Origin: Scolanthus callimorphus
Lineage: Eukaryota; Cnidaria; Anthozoa; Actiniaria; Edwardsiidae
DNA: 64,000 bases
NCBI GenBank assembly: GCA_033964015.1
Contig: CM066918.1
Location: 21,721,387 to 21,785,386 of the forward strand
Direction: 5' to 3'
This document shows positions 22,656-34,832 of the stretch, piece after piece. Below the pieces are notes generated by a model. The model was not told where the DNA came from, searched no databases, and worked only from the letters and a program-made list of their open reading frames with translations. Every line of letters begins with the position of its first letter. Position 1 is the stretch's first letter. Position numbers and translations under genes: made by a program.

Positions 22656-23512
22656 AATTTTCACAGAGTTTATGCAGACAGCCAAGATTCAGCCCGCCCA
22701 CCGGGCCAGTCCGCTTCTTGTGATTGGGGCCTCAGCTGCCATATCTAGAGCGAAAACCTGAGTTAAAATTGATAAAAATTTGAAATTGGCGAAACAACAG
22801 GTTGAAGTTTTTTTTTGCCGATATGGCAGCTGACATAATAAAACTTTGCACCTGATCCCCTTCCTTAAACAATGAGAATGTCTGAGGACATCAAATGTCC
22901 CCCACCCCTTGTCCTGTAACCACATGCTTTACAGCTATTTCAAAAAACGTTGTCCGAGCAAACGCAACCACACTACAGGAATAATAGTCTAAGACTGTGA
23001 GAGAATAAGATAAAGAATCGAGAATAAGGTAGTAAACGTGTGCTTTGCGGTACCAAAAATGGTTTAATTGCTATGCAAGGTGTTTTCTCATATTCCCTAG
23101 CGGTCTTGGTATGTACGCTTGACACTTCTTGAAATAGCTGTATGCAATGGTGAATGAATGAATGAATAAACTTTATTTACCGCGGGTGGCGGTGCTTCCC
23201 TCCCCTCCGGAGATGCGCCCCTTCTTTTCGAAATGTCTGGATTCGCCCTATGCACCATTTCAGCGATTGTCCAGCGAGTAGCCATACAGCTTACGAGAGA
23301 TAGGACCCGCATGCTGTAAATGTGTGATTAATAAAAATGTGTGGGGCGGCTGACGTAGCCAGTTTAGTATAATTTTACCAATAAAACGTGAGTTTACAAG
23401 TTGATTTGCGTTATGTACTCATGTTACTCACTTCGCTAAGTCCACTGACGACGCCGTCGTTCTGAAACGCGCGAAGTTTTTTGGATGACCTTTCCTGAAA
23501 TATAGGTACATA

Positions 23513-23939
23513 GAGCGGGTTTTCACATGACTGTCGTGAAAACAATTGCAATTGAGCAATCACTAGCCAATCAGAATCGAGAGAAATCACAACTTGCTCC
23601 TAAATGGCTTTTTTCACAGCCAATTGCAAGCCGAACCAATTACTAAGTAATTACACAATTGTATTCACTACCGAATCAATCGCAATTAGGGGTAGACCAT
23701 TAGAAATTGGGGGAGGGGGGGTGGCAATTTTTTCGGGGATCAGGCTGTGCAATAATTTATTTTCGGAATTTATATCATGTTTTTACTAGCTTGGATCTCT
23801 GCAAGATTTTTTTTTGGAAGGATTGGCCTTGCTCGAATTTTTTTTTTGGGAATTGCCACCCCCCCCCCCCCCCCCTCCCCCAATTTCTAATGGTCCACCC
23901 CTTACATAACAAGACTTGACAGTCATGTGAAATCCGCTC
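23513..23939. mobile_element. Mariner-like MITE interrupted by a Harbinger-like MITE
   Basis: Outer ends match 103-354 (cacatgactgtc), with TA at 23511-23512 and 23940-23941. The interior (attgcaattgagcaatcact) is the 103-354 interior in reverse orientation, which proves the family relation. It is split by the element at 23689-23901. Confidence 0.8.
23689..23901. mobile_element. PIF/Harbinger-like MITE with G/C-run ends, TTA duplication
   Basis: Terminal repeats ggggtagaccattagaaatt and the inverse are separated by G and C runs. They are flanked by TTA (23686-23688 and 23902-23904). It lies inside the mariner-like element, so it is the younger insertion. Confidence 0.75.
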
Positions 23940-24134
23940 TAAGCGAACAAATTTGCAAACTGTTTACAGTAAAATGTATGGCGCCGCCATGGAGGAGGGA
24001 CTCCAACACACAATATGAGCTAACATTGTCCAAAAGATGTGGTTATTTGCAAAATATATGCACTTATTAAGCATGTTGACTTTCATCTAACGAACCAAAA
24101 GGGAAAATAACCTGAAATATTGCGCTAAAATAAG

Positions 24135-24452
24135 GCTAGTTTTAGACGTCGAACTTACTTCTGTCGCACTAAATTGACTGGGTTTATTAGCCAGTGAAAA
24201 CAAATTATTTCTATATGAGTGATTTTATGAGGTTAATATAATCTGTCTGGCCAATGGAGAAGAATTCAGCCCTGATTTTAGGAGCGCTGGAAGGATTCAA
24301 AATTCTAATTTAGCACGGCAGTAGCGCGGCGTTGGCACGGCAGATAGTGCCGTTCCTAATGCAAATGAGCTCAAGACAATAGCTCTAACTAACTAAACAA
24401 TGGGAAATTGACATTTAGTGCGACAAGGATTTAGTTCGACGTCTAAACTGGC
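24135..24452. mobile_element. MITE with tagacgtcgaact ends
   Basis: tagacgtcgaac at the left and gttcgacgtcta at the right are inverted; the interior carries ggcacggcagatagtgccg. The family has a truncated relative at 18449-18640. Target duplication not resolved. Confidence 0.6.
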
Positions 24453-25086
24453 GTAAGAAGCGTGTTGCGTGACAAAAATTGCAGTGCCGGTAAATGTGGT
24501 AAGATGAGTCCTTATTGGCATTGGGGAACTGTAACTTCTCTGGAAAGCACAGTTTCTCCCCAGTCCCCAGGCTACTGATTTGTGTGAAGAATTAACGGTA
24601 AATACAGAGAATGTATGGACATCGGTAAATCACGAGAAAAATATATGATGGAAATTTAAAATCGCGAATAAAAAAACTGTTCTACAATAATATCTAGTTG
24701 TACTTTTCTTGAAACCTGTGAAAATTATGGGGATTTGAGCCCTTTTTACTGATCTCCCGCTCCCTATAAGTTACAATAAAATTCAACTAGGTAGTTTGTA
24801 TACGATCTCAAAATTTACACATAAATTTTTAATTAATCCTCAAATCATTTTACGTGACTCTTATAGATATATTTAACTACGTACCTACTAAATAGTTCGG
24901 AGAAAGACCCATTCCCGCCGGGAATACAAGCAAATATTTTCGCAGCTTTGTCGATCATCGTATGATCTGTCAATTTTGGTGTCTAGATGACGTCATTTCG
25001 GCCGACTCGGAGTTGCTCGGGCCCCGCTGGCGCGAAAGGCATCATGGGAACGGCGAAGAAAATAACGAGAGGCGCGGGGTCTCTAT
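24453..25086. other. No gene recognised
   Basis: Non-coding sequence with no open frame of interest and no clear repeat boundary. Confidence 0.35.
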
Positions 25087-25296
25087 CAACCTCGTCCCCA
25101 GGGTCTTCTCGGTCGTTTTTCCAAATGGCGGTTGACTCGGGAGAAGACCCGGAATCACATGACCGTTTCGGAACAAAGGACAACCTCGTTCCCATGTCTT
25201 CAAACAGTTGTCATGTGACTTAGCCTCCCAAAGGGTCCGTTGTGCTCGACCAACCGCCATCTTGAAATTACCCACAAGACTCTGGGAACGAGGTTG
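25087..25296. mobile_element. Second copy of the Mutator-like MITE
   Basis: Starts caacctcgtccccagggtct and ends gggaacgaggttg, with inverted arms as at 4547-4767 but more diverged. Flanks (ggtctctat and cgtctctct) share 7 of 9 bases, fitting an aged 9-bp duplication. Confidence 0.65.
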
Positions 25297-26551
25297 CGTC
25301 TCTCTCTTTCTCTTATTTGAGAGCCTTCCCATGATGCTTTGCGTAAACGAACCGTTCCCAAGATGTATTGCGCGCTCGCTACCAGAGCATTCGCTAGAGG
25401 CTTTTCTCTCTGTTTCTACTAAATAGAGACGCCTAGGGACGAGGCAGGTATTTTACCGTTAATTCTTCACACAAATCAGTAGCCTGGGGAGCCTAGTTTC
25501 ATAGAGTCCATAGCTTTTGATGACGTCATGTGACGACGACACCACTGAGTAAAAAAAAGAATACAAAGGAAAACATGAACATGATGACTAAAATCACATA
25601 CTTTTAACAATTAGTGCTGTATCTCAGTTGCTTTCAAAATGGCGGCTCAAAAACCTTAGGGGGTGGTCTATATCGAGAACATTATCTTTACCATTTATTC
25701 TTATTTAGAATTGTTGTTCGGCAAAAGGTCAAACAAATTCCGGTTTACATCCCCATGGCAACGTGGAATGTGACCTTTGAACTCCAAAGAAAGGAAATTT
25801 AAAAAAATACCTCGCGAGGAAAGGAAAAGGCAACGAATTCTAAGAATATTAAGATGACAACTATCACTGGTCCAACTAGAGATGATGTCCATTCATCAGA
25901 AAACCTATTTTTGGACATTGTGAAATATGATATCTACTAATAACTTCGTAAGGGACAATTGCTTGATATGGGGTGGGGGGGGGGGGGGGGCTGATTCCCA
26001 AACAAAATTTCAAAAAATGGGCGTTTCGAGAAATGTCTTTATAAATAGAGGGATTTTTTGGTCGGCCCGCGCGCGCTCGCCATATACAACAAATAAAACG
26101 CTTAGATATTCGTTTGAAAATTTCAATATTTCAGAAAACGATAAGTAAAAGTTTACGTACTTACTTTCAACTGTGTCCAAAATTGCAGCAGCGTCGCGCT
26201 CATGAACTGATGAAAAGCGTATGCTGTGGTGTAGTATTTATAAACTATAACATCGGTACTACAGGGCTTGAAATTGCGCCCGATACAGGCGTAAAAACGC
26301 CTAAAAATTTCCTTTTACGCCTAACTTTTAAGACTTAGGTGTAAAATAACGACTGTATTTTCCGAGTTTCTACATTGTTCTCGTAGTAGATTTACCAGAA
26401 ATAAGAATATCATTAATAGGCTTTTACACAAGTTGCTCGGCAACTTTTTGGCAACTTTTGCCTTTTCGAGCAACTTTTTGGCAACTTTTGGATTTGAGCA
26501 ACTTTGGGGCAACTTCCTCTAATTCGAGCAACTTATATCTATTTTAGCAAT

Positions 26552-26767
26552 TGTTCGGTCCGGCGAACTCTAGAACGTTTAATTGACAATTTATTGTACT
26601 TAGTTTCATGCGGGTTGCCTGTGGCACCCAAGTCCCAGAATGCGCTGCGCGCGCAGTTGTTGTAGTCCACGAGGGATCAGCCATGTTGTTGGGCTGAAAA
26701 TGCGAACTCAGATTAAAGTTTGTTGTTGTTCGTAATATAAGTCGATTTATCCCGTGTGGAGGGAACA
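26552..26767 (+). repeat. 5' LTR of the BEL/Pao element
   Basis: 216-bp terminal repeat, identical by eye to 33015-33230. It contains gcgctgcgcgcgcag and ends ccgtgtggagggaaca. Confidence 0.95.
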
Positions 26768-26787
26768 TATTGGTCCATCGAGCTAGG

Positions 26788-29700
26788 ATGAGTGATCCAG
26801 TCATTTCGCCATTGCACGAAAGCGTATCCCACGCTGGAACCGAGGTGAGTTCTACGAGTGTCTCGTCGAAAACCAAGGCAAGATTGAAAACCGCTCTCGC
26901 CAAATTGAAAGCTCAGCAGATTGCTGATAGAATAGAGAGAGAAAAAGCTCAATCGGAAGAGCAACTCCAACGAGAACTCGAACTTGACAGTAAAAGGAGA
27001 CGATTAGAATTTCTGAAACTAAAGCAACAAAGGGATGATGAATTGATCCAAGCCAAAAATGAAGTTGCTTTGGCTGAGCTAGAAGAAGCCTTTGTTTCCG
27101 AACCACCTAATACTGTTGATGTTTATTTGAACTCCAGTGTACCTGATATGACACTAAATGCAGTTGATACTGTAGTTAAAGCCCCAACAAGCTCAAGTTC
27201 ACCCCCTGGCAATATTGTTAGTATGTTTGAAACACCTGCATCTCATGAAATCCAAAATATTCCATGTTCTATGACCCCAACATTTGTCCATGAAACAAGT
27301 CTCCCTACCCTGGGAACTGTGGGTCAAGCTCAAGCTGCTCAGTTTGTGTCAAGTAACCCTGGTTTACCATATGATCCTGCTGAACAAATCAAAACAGACC
27401 ATGATAACATTCCCTTGAGCCAGGCCCCATCTGTCTCCCATGGTGTTTTGATAAGTCCCCTTTCAAGTGTCCAACACCACAGCCAACCCATTGGGCCCCT
27501 CATACAGACCACAGAGACCACAGTACCCTCTGTTGACCATCACAGCCCCATTACTCTGGTAAATTCTGAATTTGGTCATTTGAGAGACAGTATTACAGAC
27601 GCAAAGAGTACAACCCAACATCAGGTCAACTTGACTCCTAGTCACGTATCCCATTACCACCCCAAAGGCACTACATATCAAACACCGTATGCCAGCCCTG
27701 TTGTTCAGACAGCAATGAACAGTGTTCCTAACAAACATCATGACATGGTCGGTGAGCCCAGACCCCATGTTACCATGGCAACACACACTCCTATACCCAC
27801 TGTCCAGAGTTTCGAGCAATTGACCCAGGGTCCCACCTCCAGAGTACCCTATCTACCACAGGGATCCCATCCACCCCTGCCCTCTGTTGGGAATATTGGA
27901 TATCATTTTGCTTCATCAACTCCTTTGAATATTAAGGGGGTCCCAACCCCTAACAGTGAGAGACACACTGGAATTCTGAATGGGGATTATGTTGACACAT
28001 TTATTGCAAGATTGGTTGACGGTCAGGAAACTGTTATTGAACAAGCCAGTGGTAGTGTCGATACCAGTTTCGCGATCTTGCGCAATCAGGAACAGCAACG
28101 TTTACCAACAATCGAACTAAACAGATTTTCAGGACAGCCAAAGGACTGGCCTGCATTTATTGAACGATTTAGAGATTTAGTACACTCCAAAGCGACTCTC
28201 ACAGATTCTGATAGAATGGCATACTTGTACCAGAATTTGGATGGGGAGGCTAAAATGGCTGTTGAGAGTTTGGGTGTTAGTGGGAGTAATTATGCCAACG
28301 CACTCAAAATGCTAAAGCAACAGTTTGGCAATAATCACCGAGTTGCTGCTGCCCATCTCAAGAGCATGGTTGATGGGCCAAATGTTGTTCACGGTGACAG
28401 ACAGGCCCTAAGATCTTTCCACTATAAGGTCAAGGCGTGCGTGCAGTGGTGTGCAAAATTGGGACAGACCGCGATTTTGCATAACCCTGAGTATCTAGGC
28501 AGAGCAGCATTAAAGCTTCCAGAAGGCATGCGCATTAAATGGTATGAGCACCTACAAGGGAACTATGACAGTGTGACCCTCATAGACTTTGAAAGGTGGC
28601 TACAGAAGAGAGTTGATGCCATGTTCAACCCCTTTGAAGATTATGTCCGTGAGCAAGACTCAAAACCCAGGCCCCCACGGCCAAGGCCTTCCAACACAGG
28701 TATCCCACCCAAGGCGTTACATCCCAACAGTGTTGGGATTCAAGTAACCCAGGCCACCCCAAAGAGTGGTGTTGATACAGCATCGGCCCCACCCAATGTT
28801 GACCCCCCCGATCTAGATAAGTGCATCTTTTGTGAAAGCAAGCACCGCCTTGTTTACTGTGACTCTTTCAAATCCAAGCCCTTTAAAGAGAGAAGGAAGT
28901 TTGTATACAACAAGCAATTATGTCGTAATTGCCTCAAGGGGGGCCACTTTGCGGATGCTTGTCGAAGTAGTGGACGGTGTCTCAAGGATGGGTGCGGTTC
29001 GAAGCACCACACCCTGCTCCACAATGAAAGGGCAGATGAATCGAAGTCAGAAGAGCAACAACACACGGTTAACACAAATCAGTTCAATATCCGATCTTTT
29101 GTCTCCCTGCAGTTGATCCCAGTGTCGGTCATGGGACCAAAGGGTGTGATAAAGACTGTCGCGGTCCTAGATGCCGGTAGCGACTCCACTTTGATACGTA
29201 AGGACCTGGCAGACAAGCTTGACCTCAAAGGAGATACACACTTGCTGCAGCTTAACACTGTTGGGTCAGACATGAGACCATGTAACATGCAGCGGGTCAG
29301 TTTTAAGCTGTCATCACACGATCACCCCGAGGAGATTAATGTTGAAGGGGCCTGGGTAGTGCACAAGCTCGATATACCCAAGTATAACATAAGAGAAGAA
29401 GCTGCGGTGCGGTGGAAACATCTGGAAGGTGTCACACTCCCGTCTCTTGACGAAAGTGATGTCCTTCTTCTGATTGGTTCGGATATGGCACATCTCTTAG
29501 TACACTTGGATGTGCGGCAGGGTCGACCTGGTGAGCCTGTTGCGGTACAGACTCCTCTGGGGTGGACGTTGTTCGGTAAAGTCGGCCACCCTCAGCAACC
29601 AGTCATCAATTCCAACTTGACATTGATAGATCAGAATGTGTTGCTAAGCGACCAAATCGAGAAGTTTTGGAAGACGGATTCATATGGGGCAGATCAGACT

Positions 29701-30087
29701 CAGCAGGACACCGGGCTATCTGCTGAAGACAGGCATGCTATGGAGGCACTAGATATGACGGTGAAAAAGGTGAATGGCCACTATGAGACAGGTCTTTTAT
29801 GGAAGAATGAAGATGTGGCACTTCCGAAGAATCGCAGAATGGCGATGTACAGGCTCCATAGTACGGAACAGAAATTGAAGAAGAACCCAGAGTTGGCCAG
29901 AGCATATGAAGGTGTACTTGAAGAGTACGAGAGCAAGGGTCACTGTCGGAAGCTTTCAGATGAAGAAGCGGGGAGGAAACTGAAAGAACTTGGTACCTTC
30001 CACATCATTGTGTGCAAAACCCGAATAAGCCGGGAAAGCTCCGAGTCGTCTTTGACGCGGCAGCAAGGTATGACAATGTGTCACTGA
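26788..30087 (+). CDS. BEL/Pao gag-protease polyprotein
   Basis: I take the ATG at 26788 (MSDPVISP), 20 bp past the LTR. First comes a long charged coiled coil (about residues 30-100), then roughly 300 residues of Thr/Ser/Pro/His-rich low-complexity sequence. Next is the gag-like DUF1759 region ([20 protein letters not shown]), then a Cys/His zinc-binding block ([38 protein letters not shown]). The protease reads [12 protein letters not shown]: a DAGS active site, as in BEL-type A17 peptidases. The frame runs on past the start of the RT region; after about 29975 it is no longer RT-like. Confidence 0.92.
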   Translation: MSDPVISPLHESVSHAGTEVSSTSVSSKTKARLKTALAKLKAQQIADRIEREKAQSEEQLQRELELDSKRRRLEFLKLKQQRDDELIQAKNEVALAELEEAFVSEPPNTVDVYLNSSVPDMTLNAVDTVVKAPTSSSSPPGNIVSMFETPASHEIQNIPCSMTPTFVHETSLPTLGTVGQAQAAQFVSSNPGLPYDPAEQIKTDHDNIPLSQAPSVSHGVLISPLSSVQHHSQPIGPLIQTTETTVPSVDHHSPITLVNSEFGHLRDSITDAKSTTQHQVNLTPSHVSHYHPKGTTYQTPYASPVVQTAMNSVPNKHHDMVGEPRPHVTMATHTPIPTVQSFEQLTQGPTSRVPYLPQGSHPPLPSVGNIGYHFASSTPLNIKGVPTPNSERHTGILNGDYVDTFIARLVDGQETVIEQASGSVDTSFAILRNQEQQRLPTIELNRFSGQPKDWPAFIERFRDLVHSKATLTDSDRMAYLYQNLDGEAKMAVESLGVSGSNYANALKMLKQQFGNNHRVAAAHLKSMVDGPNVVHGDRQALRSFHYKVKACVQWCAKLGQTAILHNPEYLGRAALKLPEGMRIKWYEHLQGNYDSVTLIDFERWLQKRVDAMFNPFEDYVREQDSKPRPPRPRPSNTGIPPKALHPNSVGIQVTQATPKSGVDTASAPPNVDPPDLDKCIFCESKHRLVYCDSFKSKPFKERRKFVYNKQLCRNCLKGGHFADACRSSGRCLKDGCGSKHHTLLHNERADESKSEEQQHTVNTNQFNIRSFVSLQLIPVSVMGPKGVIKTVAVLDAGSDSTLIRKDLADKLDLKGDTHLLQLNTVGSDMRPCNMQRVSFKLSSHDHPEEINVEGAWVVHKLDIPKYNIREEAAVRWKHLEGVTLPSLDESDVLLLIGSDMAHLLVHLDVRQGRPGEPVAVQTPLGWTLFGKVGHPQQPVINSNLTLIDQNVLLSDQIEKFWKTDSYGADQTQQDTGLSAEDRHAMEALDMTVKKVNGHYETGLLWKNEDVALPKNRRMAMYRLHSTEQKLKKNPELARAYEGVLEEYESKGHCRKLSDEEAGRKLKELGTFHIIVCKTRISRESSESSLTRQQGMTMCH

Positions 30088-32978
30088 ATGACTGTCTCCT
30101 GACAGGCCCAGATCTGTTGAATGACTTGGTAGGCGTGCTTATCAGGTTCCGGTGTGGCAAATTCGGAATAATGGGAGACATAGAGAAAATGTTTCATCAA
30201 GTCAGAGTCCGGGAGGCGGACCAAGACTCCCTTCGTTTCTTATGGAGGAACCTTGAAGAAAGGCCCCCAGATGTGTACCAGATGACAGTTCACGTGTTTG
30301 GGGCTGTCGACTCACCTTGCTCAGCTTGCTATGCGTTACAGAAAACAGCAGACGATCAAGACGGTATGTTTCCTAAGGATGTACTGCAAACTGTTAAGCG
30401 CAATTTTTACATGGACGATGTTTTAACCTCAAGACCATCTGAAGAAGAGGCGGCGACCTTAGCTAATCAACTCGTTCAAGTGGTAGCAACTGGAGGTTTC
30501 CGTTTGACTAAGTGGGCTTCGAACAGCCGTGATGTGCTTCGGTCATTGCCATCTAGCGAAGTGTCCTGTGATGTAGTCAACCTGGACTTGCAGACATTGC
30601 CTCAGGAGAGAGCGCTTGGGGTGAAATGGTGTCTTAAACAAGACCTGCTCTGTCTGAAGCCCTTGAAGGACAGCTTTCCGGACACGAAGCGAGGAGTACT
30701 CAGTGCTACGAGTAGTGTGTTCGACCCCCTGGGCCTTGCGGCCCCATATGTTGTCAAGGCAAAACTCATCATCCAGGAGCTGTGGCGCTGCAAGATAGAT
30801 TGGGATGAGGCCATACCTGAAAAGCTACAGGGTGTCTGGCAGTCGTGGAAGGATGGGTTGAAGACTCCGTTGGTAATCCAAGTCCCAAGGTGGTACGGCT
30901 TCCACCACCAGGAAACCCAAGACATCCAGCTCCATGTGTTCTGTGATGCATCGGAGGCAGCCTATGGTGCAGTTACCTATTTACGTGCGACGGTTGGTGA
31001 CCGGGTTGCTGTGAGCTTTGTTATTGGGAAGACGAGGTTGGCTCCTGTGAGAGCTCTCACAATTCCGCGGTTGGAACTGCAAGCGGCAGTTATCGGAGCG
31101 AGGCTGAGAAGTAAGGTAATCAGTGAGATTGATCTACCCGTCGACAGTGTACATCTGTGGAGTGACTCAAAGACCACCCTACAGTATATCAACAACACCA
31201 CTAGAAGATTTAGCACTTACGTCTCAAATAGAGTTTCTGAGATTCTAACCACTTGCAAGCCTGAAGAATGGCACCATATACCCGGTAAGCTAAATCCAGC
31301 CGACGACTGCACTCGAGGTGCACCCCTGCAAGACCTGACACCGGATTCTCGTTGGCTTGCGGGGCCAGACTTCCTTACCAGACCGCCATGTGAGTGGCCA
31401 AGTGCGAATCCAGAACCAGTCGAAGAAAGCGACCTTGAAGTCAAGGCCTCCATTCTGGCGTCAAGTGTCAGTGTACTTCCCATTGATGTGAAGTGGGAAA
31501 AGTACTCTACCCTCCGGCGACTTGTGCGAGTATATGGATGGTGTTTCCTGTTCAAGTCAATCCTCGTCTGCAAGATGAGAAAGACTGTGCCTCCACCACG
31601 AGCTGACACGCAGACCCTGAATGCTGACGTATTGAAGAATGCTTGTTTGACCCTTTGTCGTGTTGCTCAGTTGGAAATGTTCCCTGATGAATATGTTGCA
31701 CTTGAAAACGGCAACCCTATTCCATCAAACAGTCGTATTCTTCCGCTCCAACCAATCTTAGTGGACGGTGTTATAAGGGTTGGTGGGAGACTCAAGAATG
31801 CTCCGGTGTCATTCGAGGAGAAACACCAGATTGTCCTCCCATCAGGGCATCCACTTAGTGATCTGATTATCAAGGATTTCCACCAGCGCAACCGACACGT
31901 TGGCAGAGAGCATACGCTGGCGCTGGTAAGACAGGAGTATTGGATTCTTCATGGGAAGAGTCTTACAAGAAGGGTAATCAAAGAGTGTTTGCTATGCAAG
32001 AGACGGAGGGCGATCCCCCAAGCTCCGCTAATGGCGTCCCTACCGAGTAGCAGGTTGGTGATGTGTGAACCTGCTTTCAGCAGTACTGGTGTCGATTATT
32101 TTGGCCCAATGAGTGTCAAAAGAGGGCGAGTCACCGAGAAGCGATGGGGATGCCTCTTTACTTGTATGACTACAAGGGCGGTCCATGTAGAACTAGCTGG
32201 AGACCTTAGTACTGACGCCTTCATACTCGCGTTGAGGAGGTTTCGAGCAAGACGAGGGAATCCCCGACTCATGCAATCTGATAATGGGTCGAACTTTGTC
32301 GGCGCCGAACGAGAGCTTGCTGAAGCCCTCGCAGAAATCGACCAAGAGAAGGTAACGGATGAGTTATCAAAGGAAGGGATTACCTGGCGTTTCAACCCAC
32401 CGGCCGCCCCTCACATGGGCGGAGTGTTCGAATCGATGGTGAAGCAGGTGAAGAGAGCACTGAAAGTGGTGATCGGCGACCATGTTCTCTACGAGGATGT
32501 ACTTCACACCGCCTTGGTCGAGACCGAAGCAGTCTTAAACAGTCGTCCGCTTACGTCTGTCAGCGATGATCCCGATGATTACGAGGCCCTCACCCCTAAC
32601 CACTTCCTGATTGGTAGGGCCTGTCCCAACTCGCCACCGGGAGAGTTTCAAGAGCGCGAAGTCAACAGCCGCAAGCGTTGGCGACAGTCCCAAGCCATTG
32701 CGGACATGGTTTGGCGTCGCTGGCGAAAGGATTATCTTCCCATGTTAACGGTTAGAAAGAAGTGGAACAAGGAGCGACAGAATCTGAATGCAGGTGACCT
32801 TGTGATCGTGAAGGATGAGGACTCGCCTAGATCACACTGGTCTTTGGCGCGTGTTACTCGTGTACTTCCTGGAAAGGACGGAAGAGTACGTACAGTGGAA
32901 CTCAAGACGCCGAACGGCTCGTTACTCCGGCCGGCTGTTAAGGTGTGCTTACTCGAAGAGTGCGCCGCATCCTCTTAG
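30012..32978 (+). CDS. BEL/Pao RT-RNase H-integrase polyprotein
   Basis: The frame is open from about 29961, and RT-like sequence already begins before the first Met (30012). Motifs: [13 protein letters not shown], then the YMDD active site at 30408-30419; RNase [15 protein letters not shown]; an integrase HHCC domain ([25 protein letters not shown]); an integrase core with Asp in GVDYFGP, Asp in [11 protein letters not shown] and Glu in [10 protein letters not shown]; and a C-terminal DUF5641 ([16 protein letters not shown]). It lies in the -1 frame relative to the gag-protease frame. Either ribosomal frameshifting joins them or a one-base change broke a single long frame. Confidence 0.93.
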   Translation: MQNPNKPGKLRVVFDAAARYDNVSLNDCLLTGPDLLNDLVGVLIRFRCGKFGIMGDIEKMFHQVRVREADQDSLRFLWRNLEERPPDVYQMTVHVFGAVDSPCSACYALQKTADDQDGMFPKDVLQTVKRNFYMDDVLTSRPSEEEAATLANQLVQVVATGGFRLTKWASNSRDVLRSLPSSEVSCDVVNLDLQTLPQERALGVKWCLKQDLLCLKPLKDSFPDTKRGVLSATSSVFDPLGLAAPYVVKAKLIIQELWRCKIDWDEAIPEKLQGVWQSWKDGLKTPLVIQVPRWYGFHHQETQDIQLHVFCDASEAAYGAVTYLRATVGDRVAVSFVIGKTRLAPVRALTIPRLELQAAVIGARLRSKVISEIDLPVDSVHLWSDSKTTLQYINNTTRRFSTYVSNRVSEILTTCKPEEWHHIPGKLNPADDCTRGAPLQDLTPDSRWLAGPDFLTRPPCEWPSANPEPVEESDLEVKASILASSVSVLPIDVKWEKYSTLRRLVRVYGWCFLFKSILVCKMRKTVPPPRADTQTLNADVLKNACLTLCRVAQLEMFPDEYVALENGNPIPSNSRILPLQPILVDGVIRVGGRLKNAPVSFEEKHQIVLPSGHPLSDLIIKDFHQRNRHVGREHTLALVRQEYWILHGKSLTRRVIKECLLCKRRRAIPQAPLMASLPSSRLVMCEPAFSSTGVDYFGPMSVKRGRVTEKRWGCLFTCMTTRAVHVELAGDLSTDAFILALRRFRARRGNPRLMQSDNGSNFVGAERELAEALAEIDQEKVTDELSKEGITWRFNPPAAPHMGGVFESMVKQVKRALKVVIGDHVLYEDVLHTALVETEAVLNSRPLTSVSDDPDDYEALTPNHFLIGRACPNSPPGEFQEREVNSRKRWRQSQAIADMVWRRWRKDYLPMLTVRKKWNKERQNLNAGDLVIVKDEDSPRSHWSLARVTRVLPGKDGRVRTVELKTPNGSLLRPAVKVCLLEECAASS

Positions 32979-33014
32979 ATGTCGTGAACTGTGTCAGTTC
33001 ACTGGGGAGGAGTA

Positions 33015-33230
33015 TGTTCGGTCCGGCGAACTCTAGAACGTTTAATTGACAATTTATTGTACTTAGTTTCATGCGGGTTGCCTGTGGCACCCAAGTCCCA
33101 GAATGCGCTGCGCGCGCAGTTGTTGTAGTCCACGAGGGATCAGCCATGTTGTTGGGCTGAAAATGCGAACTCAGATTAAAGTTTGTTGTTGTTCGTAATA
33201 TAAGTCGATTTATCCCGTGTGGAGGGAACA
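33015..33230 (+). repeat. 3' LTR of the BEL/Pao element
   Basis: Matches the 5' LTR base for base in my reading; followed directly by the gcaat duplication. Confidence 0.95.
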
Positions 33231-34046
33231 GCAATTTATGTCGTTTTTAAAGTGACAAAACGGCAGTTTTGTATTTTCCTTTGCCGAAAATCATATGGTT
33301 CTAACTGCCGAGTGCCTAGATTTGCTTTTGACAACACTTTATATAGACACCTGTAAATGATTTTTGGGATACCTGTGTGATTTTTTTTATCGGTCAGCGG
33401 TAGCCATGCGTTTTCAAAATGGCGGCCAACGTTTGTTATATCAATGTATTTAAAATCAGATGTTACAGATTATTTGTACTGTATGTACAGTTTATACAAC
33501 AGTTTATACTTATAATAAGACGTAAAACTAATTCTTAAGACTTACGAAATGAGCATTTTTTGAGCAACTTTTTCTCAAAAGAGCAACTTTTGAGCAACTT
33601 TTTGAAAAAAATGAGCAACTTTTGAGCAACTTTTGAAGATTTTTGGAGCAACTTTTGACAAAAATCCGAGCAACTTGTGTAAAAGCCTAATCATTAACCT
33701 CGTAGATTTTCAAAATCGCGGCGCGCTTCTGCATTGAGTACACACAAGCAAACTTATTCTCAGTTGTCAGAGCCCTCGTTCGTAAGCCCGAACTGATCCA
33801 GATGCTTAAGCATACCGATTACATAACAGGAGAGCATGAAATCAAACTTTATCGAAGTGATCAGTTGTCGTTTTGGAGGGCGAGATAATTTAAGTGATGG
33901 AAAAAAAGAAATATCAGAAAAAAATATCGAGCACAGTCACGTTCTAGGGAAAAAAATTCGAGCAGCAAAAATTGGACGCGAAAAAAATATCGAGCCCCAA
34001 AAAATTAGCCACTCCCCCTATCAAATATCAAATGATCCGTTCCTAA

Positions 34047-34832
34047 GGCTGCATTCATTATGTATACTACAGGGGGGTGGGGGGGGGGGGGGCAGAGGAT
34101 TTTTTTTGACAATGCAAAATTTTCAGATGCCCCCAAGGCACAACATATTTTTTACGAATCCCCCCTCTTGGTCAAAAGGAAAACACATGCCCCCCCCCCC
34201 CCCCCGACATTCTTTCAAAAGATGCAGAACAAGGCTCAATGATAAATACAAAGCGTAAAAATGCAAATAAAAATCCTAGGTGGCTGTACTCTTTTGTGTG
34301 TAGTGATTTTCTACCAAGTGATCTGGTGCGCTCCTCGATTGGAACCTTACTACTGTTACTACATAGACTGAGTATCATTTATTTTGTATTTGATTGTTTG
34401 GTTTGTTTTCGGTTGTGCGCGCGAAGCGCGCAGCAATTTTGACATAAAGCTACAAGACTATTAATCAAAGTCCAAAGGCGTTTTTGTCTGGCAGATAAAA
34501 TTCACTGAAGAGGACCTCGAGGAATTGTGGTAAAACAAGAAGGCCTTTTACAATTTTTTAAGGTTATAAGTCTTTAGGCGCGCGAAGCGCGCAGCTATTT
34601 TTAACATATCAGCTGAAAGAGGGTAAATACACGAGAATAGTAGTGCAAATGATATTTCTTCAGGAGGTTCAAACACGGTGTTTAAAATATATATAATACC
34701 TCAACAAAAATATGCATCCCCCCTTAATGTTATGAAAAAAACTTGACATCCCCCCTTTTCCAGTTGCTAAATTTTGAGATCTCCCCTCAAAATCCTCTGC
34801 CCCCGCCTGTAGTATACATAATGAATGCAGCC
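34047..34832. mobile_element. PIF/Harbinger-like MITE with TAA duplication
   Basis: The ends ggctgcattcattatgtata and the inverse are inverted for about 45 bp, followed inward by G or C runs and gcagaggatttt. TAA flanks both sides (34044-34046 and 34833-34835). The interior carries two copies of gcgcgaagcgcgcagc, near 34420 and 34580. Confidence 0.75.

Larger units (their letters stand above)
26552..33230 (+). mobile_element. Full-length BEL/Pao LTR retrotransposon with identical LTRs
   Basis: LTRs at 26552-26767 and 33015-33230 (216 bp each) start TGTTCGG, end GGGAACA and show no differences that I can find. The 5-bp duplication gcaat is at 26547-26551 and 33231-33235. A possible primer-binding site starting TGG is at 26771, and a purine tract ggggaggag precedes the 3' LTR. 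Domain order gag, A17-type protease, RT, RNase H, integrase, DUF5641 is diagnostic of BEL/Pao. Identical LTRs make this a very recent insertion, possibly an active family. Confidence 0.96.
26417..33689. mobile_element. hAT-type MITE split by a BEL/Pao retrotransposon
   Basis: Ends taggcttttacacaagttgc and the inverse are flanked by a perfect 8-bp duplication, atcattaa (26409-26416 and 33690-33697), the hAT signature. Both halves contain many copies of gagcaacttttgg-like units. Without the retrotransposon the element would be about 590 bp. Confidence 0.85.

Noticed and set aside
23097..23312. Minus-strand 71-codon frame near a (gaat)n tract
   Set aside because: It looks like the 3' tail of a retroposon with an ATTC repeat, but neither a LINE nor a SINE family could be supported.
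30602..32395. Minus-strand frames opposite the BEL polyprotein
   Set aside because: Shadows of a high-confidence coding frame.
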